In this document: positions 1-5,719 of the stretch, one piece after another
Layout of the letters: the number at the start of each line of letters is the position of its first letter
Position numbering within the stretch: position 1 is the stretch's first letter
NCBI GenBank assembly: GCA_002506365.1
Contig: DAXK01000009.1
Location: 1 to 10,510 of the forward strand
Origin: an archaeon UBA583
Lineage (GTDB): Archaea > Nanobdellota > Nanobdellia > Woesearchaeales > UBA583
Direction: 5' to 3'
Length of the DNA: 10,510 nt
Translations under genes and position numbers: made by a program
The notes under the pieces: model-generated
The model's database searches: none
Told to the model about the DNA's origin: nothing
What the model saw: only the letters and a program-made list of their open reading frames with translations

Positions 1-1
1 A

Positions 2-913
2 AGTTTAGAAAATAGAGATTATGAAATTAAATTATTGAAGGAAAAAATTGATAATACTTTAGAGTTATTTGAGTCAAAGGAGTATAAGAAAAATATTCAA
101 ACAATGAATGATTTTTATGTATATTTAATTTTAATTGATAGAACTTATGAAGCAAAAGATTTAGTTGAAGCTGCTGAAAATTTAAAAGTTAATTTGAGTA
201 AGTTTGAAGTTTATAATGAAAGTTCAAATAAGTCAATTTTAAAAGTTAATAGTAGTTTTATTTCAAGTTTAGAAAAAAGTATTGTTTTACAAAAAGAAAA
301 TTTATTTTCATTTTCTAATGAGAGATTGTATACTGTTTCTTTATGGGAAAAGTTTATTGATCATTCTGGTAAAAATATTAGTTTTTCAGAACTAGAAGTC
401 TCAAATGTTTGTGATAAGATTAATAGAGAGATTTCTATTAAAAATGAGTTATTGGAAAATTATGAGTTAGATGTTTTTGATGAAATAATTTCAGAACAAT
501 TAATGTATAATGGTAGGTCAGAAAATAAGTATTTATGTATATACAAAGGTTTAGAGTTAGATGGTAGAATTAATACTGTTTTAAATACCGCTGGAATTTC
601 ATCAAATGAGGAAGCAGAGTTTGTGAATAAATTTATTGAATTAACTACAACTAGAATTAATTTAAATTCTCAAGGAAGTTTCCCATTTATCCCAACAATT
701 TATTCCGAGTATTCAGGAGATTTGATTTCTCAAGGAGATATTGGTTCAGGATTATTGTATTCAAATTATGCTATGAGTTATTCAAATTTAAATTTATATT
801 TAGAAAAAGATTTTGAAGAAAATATAAAATTTACAGAAATTTATTTTGATAAATTATTTGAGAATTTATTTTTTGTTGTAACTATTTTAGTAGTTATTGC
901 ATTTATGAATTAG
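2..913 (+). CDS. C-terminal part of a membrane-anchored helical protein, 5' end outside window
   Basis: The frame is open to the left edge (11 codons precede the first possible start, a TTG at 35 that has no visible TATA box or Shine-Dalgarno motif), so this is read as the last 303 residues of a longer protein. The visible part is mostly predicted helix, rich in Glu, Lys, Asn and Leu, with stretches such as RLYTVSLWEKF and GLLYSNYAMSYSNLNLYLE that resemble helical-hairpin (TPR-like) packing. The last 16 or so residues (NLFFVVTILVVIAFMN) form one membrane segment with no tail, so the bulk probably lies outside the cytoplasm. Four Asn-X-Ser/Thr sequons fit that. One possibility is the C-terminal half of an archaeal secreted Lon-like (S16) serine protease of the COG1750 type, which has a protease domain, a helical region and a C-terminal anchor. 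No catalytic region is visible, so this is only a guess. It converges on the RIO1 gene with a 45-base gap. Confidence 0.75.
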   Translation, partial: SLENRDYEIKLLKEKIDNTLELFESKEYKKNIQTMNDFYVYLILIDRTYEAKDLVEAAENLKVNLSKFEVYNESSNKSILKVNSSFISSLEKSIVLQKENLFSFSNERLYTVSLWEKFIDHSGKNISFSELEVSNVCDKINREISIKNELLENYELDVFDEIISEQLMYNGRSENKYLCIYKGLELDGRINTVLNTAGISSNEEAEFVNKFIELTTTRINLNSQGSFPFIPTIYSEYSGDLISQGDIGSGLLYSNYAMSYSNLNLYLEKDFEENIKFTEIYFDKLFENLFFVVTILVVIAFMN

Positions 914-958
914 ATTTAATTTAATTTATAAATCATTAATTTTAAACTAAATTTATTT

Positions 959-1672
959 TTATTCGTTTTTTTCGATTCTTTCAAAAACTTGAGTATAATC
1001 TAAGTCTAAGTTATAATTTCGATTAAAGTATTCAGTTATATTTTTAACATCACGAATTTGCATTTCTTTTAATTCTTCAAAGTCAGCTTCATTTTTAATA
1101 GACATTCCTTGACCCCAATCAATTAGAACTGGTAATTCTTCTTCAACCATAATGTTAAATTCGGATAAGTCCCCATGAATTAATTTTGCTTCGTGTCTTA
1201 CAAGTTTCATTTGTTCAATTAAAAGTTCAAAAAATTCTAACGGATTTTTTAATTCTGTATCTTTTAACATTTTACCAAAAATATAATCCATAATTATTAC
1301 GTTATTAAATTGTTTATACATATAAGGAACAGTAATATTATTTTTGTGACATAAGGATACATTTCTAAATTCTTTTTCTGCCCAAACTAAGATTACTTTT
1401 CTTAGATTTCCTTTAATGTTACGAAATCTATAATCTCTTACAATATATTGTGAAATCTTTTTAAAATTAGCTGATGTCATTCGGAAAATTTTAATTGCTA
1501 GAGTTTTTTCACCTCTATATGCAAAATATACATCTCCTTCTTTTCCAGTTTTAATTGCTCTTCCTAGTTCATCAAAATAATGTTTTCTTTTCATCATTTC
1601 AAGAGTTTTAAGTGTAAATTCATCAAATACACCCTCGTGAACTTTAAATTTTTCCCTTGAAATTTTAGCCAT
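959..1672 (-). CDS. rio1: RIO1-type atypical protein kinase/ATPase
   Basis: This is an archaeal RIO1 kinase of 237 residues, a usual length. RIO1 works as an ATPase/kinase in late maturation of the small ribosomal subunit. Visible motifs in order: an N-terminal helical segment typical of RIO proteins (about 20-38), the ATP-binding loop GKEGDVY (43-49), the lysine in AIKIF (Lys61), the RIO1-type block DYRFRNIKGNLRKVILVWAE (80-99), the catalytic loop HGDLSEFN (166-173, with Asp168 and Asn173), and the metal-binding motif IDWGQ (Asp185). The GKE.DVY loop and HxDLSEFN point to RIO1 rather than RIO2, which also carries an N-terminal winged-helix domain absent here. The ATG start is supported by the divergent promoter region shared with DP1. 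All core residues are present, so it should be active. Glu codons are almost all GAA, unlike the + strand neighbours. Confidence 0.93.
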   Translation of the reverse strand: MAKISREKFKVHEGVFDEFTLKTLEMMKRKHYFDELGRAIKTGKEGDVYFAYRGEKTLAIKIFRMTSANFKKISQYIVRDYRFRNIKGNLRKVILVWAEKEFRNVSLCHKNNITVPYMYKQFNNVIIMDYIFGKMLKDTELKNPLEFFELLIEQMKLVRHEAKLIHGDLSEFNIMVEEELPVLIDWGQGMSIKNEADFEELKEMQIRDVKNITEYFNRNYNLDLDYTQVFERIEKNE

Positions 1673-1692
1673 AATTTAAATAATCAAAATTT

Positions 1693-1700
1693 GTTTAAAA
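1693..1700 (-). promoter_or_regulatory. Possible TATA box for rio1
   Basis: TTTTTAAA on the - strand, preceded by AAAGG, is centred about 24 bases before the rio1 ATG at 1672. That spacing fits an archaeal TATA box and a leaderless or nearly leaderless transcript. The match to TTTATA is weak in such AT-rich DNA. It sits a few bases from the DP1 TATA box, so the two genes would compete for or share factor binding. Confidence 0.35.
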
Positions 1701-1710
1701 ACCTTTATAA
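1701..1710 (+). promoter_or_regulatory. TATA box (with BRE) for the Pol D small subunit
   Basis: ACCTTTATAA contains TTTATAA at 1704-1710, centred 27 bases before the ATG at 1734. In archaea this places the transcription start at or next to the A of that ATG, giving a leaderless message. The same ten bases occur at the same distance before the small gene starting at 4160. The site lies upstream of, and too close to, a TTG at 1713, which argues against that TTG as the start. Confidence 0.7.
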
Positions 1711-1733
1711 GTTTGAAAGTCTATTTTAATATT

Positions 1734-3437
1734 ATGAGTGAATTTTCTAAAATTTTGAGTAAAAGAGGAATTGAAGTAATTTCAGAGGTGAAATTTGAGA
1801 ATACTGATTTAGAGATTAGTTTTTTAAATAAATTTGATGTAATTTTAGAAAAAGGTATTGAAATTGAATTTTTGAATCAAGATTTAGTTAATATTTTTAT
1901 GGCGGTTGAGATGTCTGAAAAAAATATTGATTATTTAAATAAAACAAATTGGAGTGATTTAAGGGAACATTTTGAGAACCATACAAAAGATAAAAGGGCG
2001 GAAAGAATTTATAATGATTTTTTAGATTATTTGAAAAAGGAAATTGGATTAGTTTCTAAATTAGATTCAGATATTTATGTGAAAAAAGATAATTTTAATA
2101 CAAATTTAGATACAGTTGAAAAAGCTAAAAAGTTTGGTTTAGATATTGAGTTTGATTATGTTGAACCTCCTAAGAAAATTACTGTAAATGATTTTACTTT
2201 ATTTTTTAATAGGAGGTTAGAGTATTTTACAAAGTTGTTAAGAGGGCGTTCAACTATTGATTTAGATACAGTTATGAGAATTTCACAATTAAAAGATTTA
2301 TTTGAGAGTAATACTGAAGTTACAATTATTGGTTTAATTTCAGATATTACTGAAACTAAAAATGGACATTATATGATTTCAATTGAAGATAAGTCTGGAG
2401 AGATTAAGTGTTTTGTAAATAAAGATAAAAAACAAATGATTTCTCAAATTCAAAACTTTTGTTTAGATGAAGGGATTGGAGTTCGTGGAAAAATTGGAAA
2501 AGATATTATTTGGACAGATGAGTTTATTATTCCAAGTCCACCAAATAATATGGATTTAAGATCAACTGATAGAGAGGAGTATGTTGTAAATATTTCAGAT
2601 ATTCATTTTGGTGCTAAGGTTTTTGTTGATGATGCATTTCAAAGATTTTTAGATTTTATTAATGGGAGAACTGCTAATGAGAAATTAAATAGAATTGCTA
2701 AAAAGGTAAAATATATTGTTGTTGCAGGAGATATTATTGAGGGTATTGGAATTTATCCAAATCAAGGAAAGGATGCAAGAATTTTATCGACAGAGTTACA
2801 GTATCATGAAGCTGCGAGATGGCTTTCTAAAATCCCGCAAGATAAATGTATCATTATGATTCCTGGAAATCATGATACAGATAGATTATCTGAACCGCAA
2901 CCAAAATTACCTTATGAAAAAGCATATGCATTATATAATATGCCAAATGTGATTAATTTAAGTAATCCAAGTATTGTTAGATTATTTTCTGATGATCCTT
3001 GTGGAGGTTTAAGATTTTATATTTATCACGGAGGAAGTTTTTTTTATTATGGTGATAAGATTCAAAGATTAAGAGAAAAGGGTGGAATGAAAGTTCCAAA
3101 TGAAATTGTTAAATTTTTATTAGAGAAAAGACATTTAGCACCATCACATGGTTCAACTTTATATATTCCAGATAATCAAAAGGACCCATTAGTTATTGAA
3201 AAAATGCCAGATTTTTTTATTACTGGACATACACATAAAATGGATGTTACAAATTATAAGGGTTGCACTATTGTTAGTTGTGGATGTTGGGTTGAGATGT
3301 CTGATTATCAAGAAAAAATGGGTATGTTTCCAGATATTGGAAAATGTGTGTTAATTAATACTAAAACTCGTAAACCTAATATTTTGAATTTTTATCAAGG
3401 AGATAATAAGGTTGTTAAAAGAGATTCAGCTGAATAA
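1734..3437 (+). CDS. polB: DNA polymerase D small subunit DP1 (3'-5' exonuclease)
   Basis: DP1 is the proofreading nuclease subunit of the archaeal replicative polymerase Pol D and pairs with the large catalytic subunit DP2, which is not in this window. The protein is 567 residues from the ATG at 1734, near the usual DP1 length. Residues about 1-190 are a divergent N-terminal region with charged helices. An OB-fold follows (about 194-267), then the Mre11-like calcineurin phosphoesterase domain with every metal-binding motif visible: SDIHFG (Asp289, His291), AGD (Asp333), GNHD (Asn379, His380), YHGG (His432) and GHTH (His499, His501). Exonuclease activity is therefore expected. The DP1 signature GIYPNQG follows the second motif. 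A TTG at 1713 would add seven residues, but the TATA box at 1704-1710 points to the ATG. It diverges from rio1 and converges on the small gene ending at 3462, 24 bases away. GAG is used nearly as often as GAA. Confidence 0.95.
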   Translation: MSEFSKILSKRGIEVISEVKFENTDLEISFLNKFDVILEKGIEIEFLNQDLVNIFMAVEMSEKNIDYLNKTNWSDLREHFENHTKDKRAERIYNDFLDYLKKEIGLVSKLDSDIYVKKDNFNTNLDTVEKAKKFGLDIEFDYVEPPKKITVNDFTLFFNRRLEYFTKLLRGRSTIDLDTVMRISQLKDLFESNTEVTIIGLISDITETKNGHYMISIEDKSGEIKCFVNKDKKQMISQIQNFCLDEGIGVRGKIGKDIIWTDEFIIPSPPNNMDLRSTDREEYVVNISDIHFGAKVFVDDAFQRFLDFINGRTANEKLNRIAKKVKYIVVAGDIIEGIGIYPNQGKDARILSTELQYHEAARWLSKIPQDKCIIMIPGNHDTDRLSEPQPKLPYEKAYALYNMPNVINLSNPSIVRLFSDDPCGGLRFYIYHGGSFFYYGDKIQRLREKGGMKVPNEIVKFLLEKRHLAPSHGSTLYIPDNQKDPLVIEKMPDFFITGHTHKMDVTNYKGCTIVSCGCWVEMSDYQEKMGMFPDIGKCVLINTKTRKPNILNFYQGDNKVVKRDSAE

Positions 3438-3461
3438 ATAAAAAGTAATTTTTAAATTAAA

Positions 3462-3860
3462 TTATAATAGTTTAATTTTTTCAAAATAGTTTTTTGAAAG
3501 GTATGAAACATCTCTACCTAAACTATAACATTCGACTAAAGCATTTTTTTGTGATTGAATTATATCTAGTTTTTGTGTTGATTGGTTTAAGTCTGATTGA
3601 ATTTGATTGAATAAAGTTTCTAATTTTTTTGTTTCAGATGAAGTAGAATTTCCCATTAAAAAATCAGAGGTTTGTGAGTTAAGTGCTTGATTTATTAAGA
3701 CATATTCTTCAATTAATTCATTGTGAGAATCCATTAGAAAATTGTATTTTTGTTCATAAAATAAATCAATTTCTTCAAATTGTGATTCTGAAAGGTAAGT
3801 TAGATAATTATTATCTTTACTTAAATTAAGTTCAAGAGTTCCAATTTTGAGAGTTACCAT
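3462..3860 (-). CDS. Small helical protein of unknown function (132 aa)
   Basis: Not recognised. A short N-terminal segment with beta character (VTLKIGTLELNL, 2-13) is followed by a long helix (about 25-68), a Ser/Thr-rich linker near 69-76 (GNSTSSET), a second helix (about 77-112) and a short terminal helix. The helices are rich in Gln, Asn, Glu and Leu, as in a coiled-coil or helical-hairpin protein. No signal peptide or membrane segment is seen, so a cytosolic location is likely. It is the second gene of a pair: the upstream 98-residue gene ends TAA TAA and this ATG follows at once in the same frame. No TATA box lies at the expected distance and no Shine-Dalgarno motif is seen, so translation probably depends on the upstream gene. 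The ORF length and tight spacing support a real gene. Confidence 0.75.
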   Translation of the reverse strand: MVTLKIGTLELNLSKDNNYLTYLSESQFEEIDLFYEQKYNFLMDSHNELIEEYVLINQALNSQTSDFLMGNSTSSETKKLETLFNQIQSDLNQSTQKLDIIQSQKNALVECYSLGRDVSYLSKNYFEKIKLL

Positions 3861-3863
3861 TTA

Positions 3864-4160
3864 TTAATATATTAAAAAGGAAACAGGTTTTTTATTGTCC
3901 CTTAAATCCAAAAATGAATTTTTTTGTTTTTTATATAATTCAATTAGTTGACTATTAAAGTTAATGAAATTATATTCATCTTGTGAGTTTTCTGATTCTT
4001 TAAGAGAAATTTCTAAAAAATAATTTTCATTTTCTAATCTTGATATATTTGTTTCATAGAAATGAATTATATTGTTACATTCTATTTGGTGAAATTTTTC
4101 AGAACCTTGAAATAATTTGATCAAAGATTGTTCTAATTTATTATATTTTGGTTTTATCAT
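3864..4160 (-). CDS. Small coiled-coil-like protein of unknown function (98 aa)
   Basis: Not recognised. The protein is almost all predicted helix: a first segment (about 7-55, including SRLENENYFLEISLKESENS) and a second (about 62-90, QLIELYKKQKNSFLDLRDNK), with no signal peptide or membrane segment. That makes it a small cytosolic helical hairpin, like its two neighbours. A strong promoter supports the start: ACCTTTATAA is centred 26 bases before the ATG, giving a leaderless transcript. A perfect 10-base inverted repeat fills the space between that box and the ATG. It ends with two consecutive TAA codons, directly followed by the ATG of the 132-residue gene, so the two are very likely co-transcribed. 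The QKN-centred stretch near residues 79-81 is weakly echoed in the 132-residue protein (104-106), hinting at paralogy but not proving it. Confidence 0.72.
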   Translation of the reverse strand: MIKPKYNKLEQSLIKLFQGSEKFHQIECNNIIHFYETNISRLENENYFLEISLKESENSQDEYNFINFNSQLIELYKKQKNSFLDLRDNKKPVSFLIY

Positions 4161-4184
4161 AACTATTATTACTTAATAATAGTT
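4161..4184. repeat. Perfect inverted repeat over a promoter, possible operator
   Basis: AACTATTATT at 4161-4170 and its exact reverse complement AATAATAGTT at 4175-4184 are separated by ACTT. The element begins one base upstream of the ATG at 4160 and reaches into the end of the TATA box at 4183-4189, exactly where a dimeric repressor would block initiation. It could also form a hairpin in any read-through message from the 79-residue gene, whose stop codon is 22 bases upstream on the - strand, although no T-run follows. All-AT arms make chance more likely than usual. Confidence 0.5.
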
Positions 4185-4192
4185 ATAAAGGT
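4183..4192 (-). promoter_or_regulatory. TATA box (with BRE) for the 98/132-residue gene pair
   Basis: ACCTTTATAA on the - strand is identical over ten bases to the DP1 promoter element, with TTTATAA centred 26 bases before the ATG at 4160. The predicted transcript starts at the start codon. The last two bases overlap the inverted repeat at 4161-4184. Confidence 0.7.
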
Positions 4193-4206
4193 TTTGTTTA
4201 ATAGGA

Positions 4207-4446
4207 TTAATTATAATTTGGTATGAATTTATTATCTGAAGGTAATTTTGATTGATATAAATTTAAATTATCGATTATCTCATATTGTCTTTTTTTATTA
4301 TTTTCCAAATTGTAATTTGAATTTGACCCGTAAGTTTTAAGTTCTTCAATTTGTAATTGGTTTAATTCAGAATGTAGACTCCGCATTAAAGTTAATAAAT
4401 TTTTAGTAGAATTTAAATTGATTTTTTTAATTAATTTTTGTAACAT
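4207..4446 (-). CDS. Small helical protein of unknown function (79 aa)
   Basis: Not recognised. A Lys-rich N-terminus (MLQKLIKKINLNSTKN) leads into a helix (about 14-38, NLLTLMRSLHSELNQLQIEE), then an Asn/Ser/Tyr-rich loop (about 40-50, GSNSNYNLENN) and a second helix (about 51-68), ending in a Pro/Asn-rich tail. The N-terminal segment is too polar for a signal peptide, so the protein is probably cytosolic. A TATA-like box (TTTATATA) centred about 26 bases before the ATG supports the start. Stop to next-gene promoter spacing is short, and the 98-residue gene has its own promoter, so this is either a separate unit or the first of three. Small size and low complexity leave some doubt that it is coding. 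Confidence 0.6.
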   Translation of the reverse strand: MLQKLIKKINLNSTKNLLTLMRSLHSELNQLQIEELKTYGSNSNYNLENNKKRQYEIIDNLNLYQSKLPSDNKFIPNYN

Positions 4447-4467
4447 ATTAATTATAGAATTTTAAAA

Positions 4468-4475
4468 TATATAAA
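4468..4475 (-). promoter_or_regulatory. TATA box for the 79-residue gene
   Basis: TTTATATA on the - strand is centred about 25.5 bases before the ATG at 4446 and preceded by AAAACT. The spacing predicts a leaderless transcript, as for the DP1 and 98-residue genes. The surrounding all-AT sequence lowers specificity. Confidence 0.5.
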
Positions 4476-4491
4476 AGTTTTTAAAATTAAA

Positions 4492-4515
4492 TTAGATAAA
4501 AAATTATTTATCTAA
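4492..4515 (-). terminator. AT-rich hairpin after RNase HII
   Basis: TTAGATAAA at 4492-4500 and TTTATCTAA at 4507-4515 are exact reverse complements around a 6-base loop. On the - strand the hairpin starts 3 bases after the RNase HII stop codon and is followed by TTTAATTTTAAAAACTTTT. Archaeal termination relies mainly on T-runs, so the hairpin may instead protect the 3' end of the message or be a transcription-factor site near the next promoter. Confidence 0.45.
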
Positions 4516-4518
4516 AAT

Positions 4519-5205
4519 TTATTGAAAGTCAGTTAAATCTTTTTGTTTTGGTTTATTTGCTTGAACTAAATTTGAATAAGTCTTCCAACTTTTTCGAAAG
4601 ATGAAATCAAATTCTTTATTGTCCCAATTTTCATTTAAAAATGTTCTAGTGTTAGGATCTGCAGGATATCCTGAACCACAATTAATTCCAATTCTTTTTT
4701 TAATTTCACCAATTTCTTGTTCTCTTAATTCTTTAGCACAAATTGATGCAGCTCCTACAATTTCATATTTTGTATCAGCTTTATTTTCTGCAATAATTTT
4801 ACATTCAAAATCTAACATTTTTTTTAGTTGTTCACCAAAAGTATCTGGTCTAGCAGTTAGAGCATCTACAATTACTAAATCAGGTTTTAAATCATTTAGA
4901 AGTTTTGCCATACCTCGCATTTCTAAGTCATTTAATTTACCACCTGAAAAAAAATTAGCATCAATAATTGCAGGAGTTAGTTGAACATATTGTAAAGACA
5001 TTTCATCTTTTAATTTTTGATATAATTCGTTTCTTTTTTTTGGAGTTAATAATTTTGAATCTTTTACTCCAAGTTCTTTTAAATGATTTTGATAATTATT
5101 TAAGTCTTTTAATCCATCTGCTAATGTAATTATAGAAAATCCAATAAACATAGAACCTAATACTGGCCCTTTACCAGCTTCGTCGATACCAACTACTTTA
5201 TACAT
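4519..5205 (-). CDS. rnhB: Ribonuclease HII
   Basis: RNase HII cuts the RNA strand of RNA-DNA hybrids and incises at single ribonucleotides in DNA, serving primer removal and ribonucleotide excision repair. The 228-residue protein has normal archaeal length and all catalytic motifs: GIDEAGKGPVLG with Asp8 and Glu9, KDSKLL (49-54), VDALTARPD with Asp114, and the ENKADTKYEIVGAASICAK block with Asp144. The conserved GYPADPNT (179-186) follows. The glycine-rich loop reads GKG where GRG is commoner in this family. The C-terminus, after a Lys/Pro-rich linker, is QKDLTDFQ, close to the PCNA-binding PIP box (QxxLxxFF) found at the end of archaeal RNase HII proteins. The gene lies downstream of thioredoxin, 95 bases away. 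A weak TATA-like TTAAAAAT (5227-5234) lies about 25 bases before the ATG. All 15 Glu codons are GAA. Confidence 0.95.
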   Translation of the reverse strand: MYKVVGIDEAGKGPVLGSMFIGFSIITLADGLKDLNNYQNHLKELGVKDSKLLTPKKRNELYQKLKDEMSLQYVQLTPAIIDANFFSGGKLNDLEMRGMAKLLNDLKPDLVIVDALTARPDTFGEQLKKMLDFECKIIAENKADTKYEIVGAASICAKELREQEIGEIKKRIGINCGSGYPADPNTRTFLNENWDNKEFDFIFRKSWKTYSNLVQANKPKQKDLTDFQ

Positions 5206-5226
5206 AGTATAATTTTATAAGAATTG

Positions 5227-5234
5227 ATTTTTAA
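5227..5234 (-). promoter_or_regulatory. Possible TATA box for rnhB
   Basis: TTAAAAAT on the - strand is centred about 25 bases before the rnhB ATG at 5205, the spacing used by neighbouring leaderless genes. A better-looking TTATAAAA at 5213-5220 lies too close to the ATG unless initiation is internal, so the call is tentative. Confidence 0.3.
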
Positions 5235-5273
5235 GTGTTTGTTGTTTAGAAATAAAAAATTGTTAGTATAAAT

Positions 5274-5297
5274 ATTTTGAAATTTAAATTTCAAAAT
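5274..5297 (-). terminator. 24-base perfect palindrome after thioredoxin
   Basis: ATTTTGAAATTT at 5274-5285 is followed directly by its exact reverse complement at 5286-5297. On the - strand it begins 3 bases after the thioredoxin stop codon. It can fold as a stem of about ten pairs with a TTAA loop, in the same position as the hairpin behind RNase HII. It may mark the 3' end of the message or be a bidirectional boundary; a T-rich run (CAATTTTTTATT) lies further downstream. Confidence 0.45.
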
Positions 5298-5300
5298 TAT

Positions 5301-5621
5301 TTATTTATTATTTTCAATAAAGTTTTTGAATCCTTCTTTGTCCATTGCACCGATTTGTTCAGCAACTTTTGAACCTGATTTAAAAGCTCTAATTGTAGGT
5401 AGACTTCTAACACCTTGGTCAGCAGATAAATCTTCAGCTTCGTCAACATTTACTTTCACAAATGTAATATCTGAGTATTCTTCATTTTCATCAAATTTTT
5501 CTAAAACTTTTGAAAACATTTTACATGGCATACACCAAGTTGCCCAAAAATCAACAATAACTAAGTTATCGGAGGAAGTAACTTTTTTAAATTCTTCAAT
5601 AGTTGTAATTTCTTTTACCAT
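5301..5621 (-). CDS. trxA: Thioredoxin with a CMPC active site
   Basis: This is a single-domain thioredoxin of 106 residues, a standard length, with no signal peptide, so it acts in the cytosol as a disulfide reductase. The fold is readable from VIVDFWATWC: buried Asp24, Trp29, active-site Cys30 and Cys33 in WCMPCK, and the cis-proline Pro75 in SLPTI. A late glycine (Gly91) and a C-terminal helix complete it. The dipeptide between the cysteines is Met-Pro rather than the usual Gly-Pro, which may change redox potential or partner choice. No clear TATA box lies 26 bases upstream of the ATG. Instead a T7 run (5635-5641 on the - strand) and the first 63-base repeat copy come directly before it, so its promoter may lie inside or beyond the repeats. 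No reductase gene is in the window. Confidence 0.93.
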   Translation of the reverse strand: MVKEITTIEEFKKVTSSDNLVIVDFWATWCMPCKMFSKVLEKFDENEEYSDITFVKVNVDEAEDLSADQGVRSLPTIRAFKSGSKVAEQIGAMDKEGFKNFIENNK

Positions 5622-5640
5622 TTTTTAACAATGTAAAAAA

Positions 5641-5703
5641 ATGGGAAATTTCTTGGAAATTTCTTAACTCACCAGCACAATGTGCTTTGCTGAGTACCAT
5701 TTA
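5641..5703. repeat. 63-base direct repeat, copy 1
   Basis: This copy matches 5720-5782 at 60 of 63 bases with a 79-base period. Its left part is two tandem GGAAATTTCTT units (5644-5654, 5655-5665). Its right part folds as an imperfect hairpin: ACTC (5667-5670) with GAGT (5692-5695), a 3-base ACC bulge, AGCA (5674-5677) with TGCT (5688-5691), and a 10-base loop. The right part is much richer in G+C than the flanks. On the - strand it is followed at once by seven Ts and then the thioredoxin start. It could be a small structured RNA, a REP/MITE-like mobile element or a regulatory site. Confidence 0.85.
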
Positions 5704-5719
5704 TTAAAAATATAAATAA

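Noticed and set aside
3446..3459. Short inverted repeat between the convergent DP1 and 132-residue genes as a two-way terminator
   Set aside because: The stem has only six A/T pairs with a 2-base loop, which is expected by chance at this composition.
4601..4984. Open frame on the + strand
   Set aside because: It lies wholly antisense to RNase HII, whose catalytic motifs are intact, and has no promoter.
5326..5628. Open frame on the + strand
   Set aside because: It is antisense to the thioredoxin gene and an artefact of its codon pattern.
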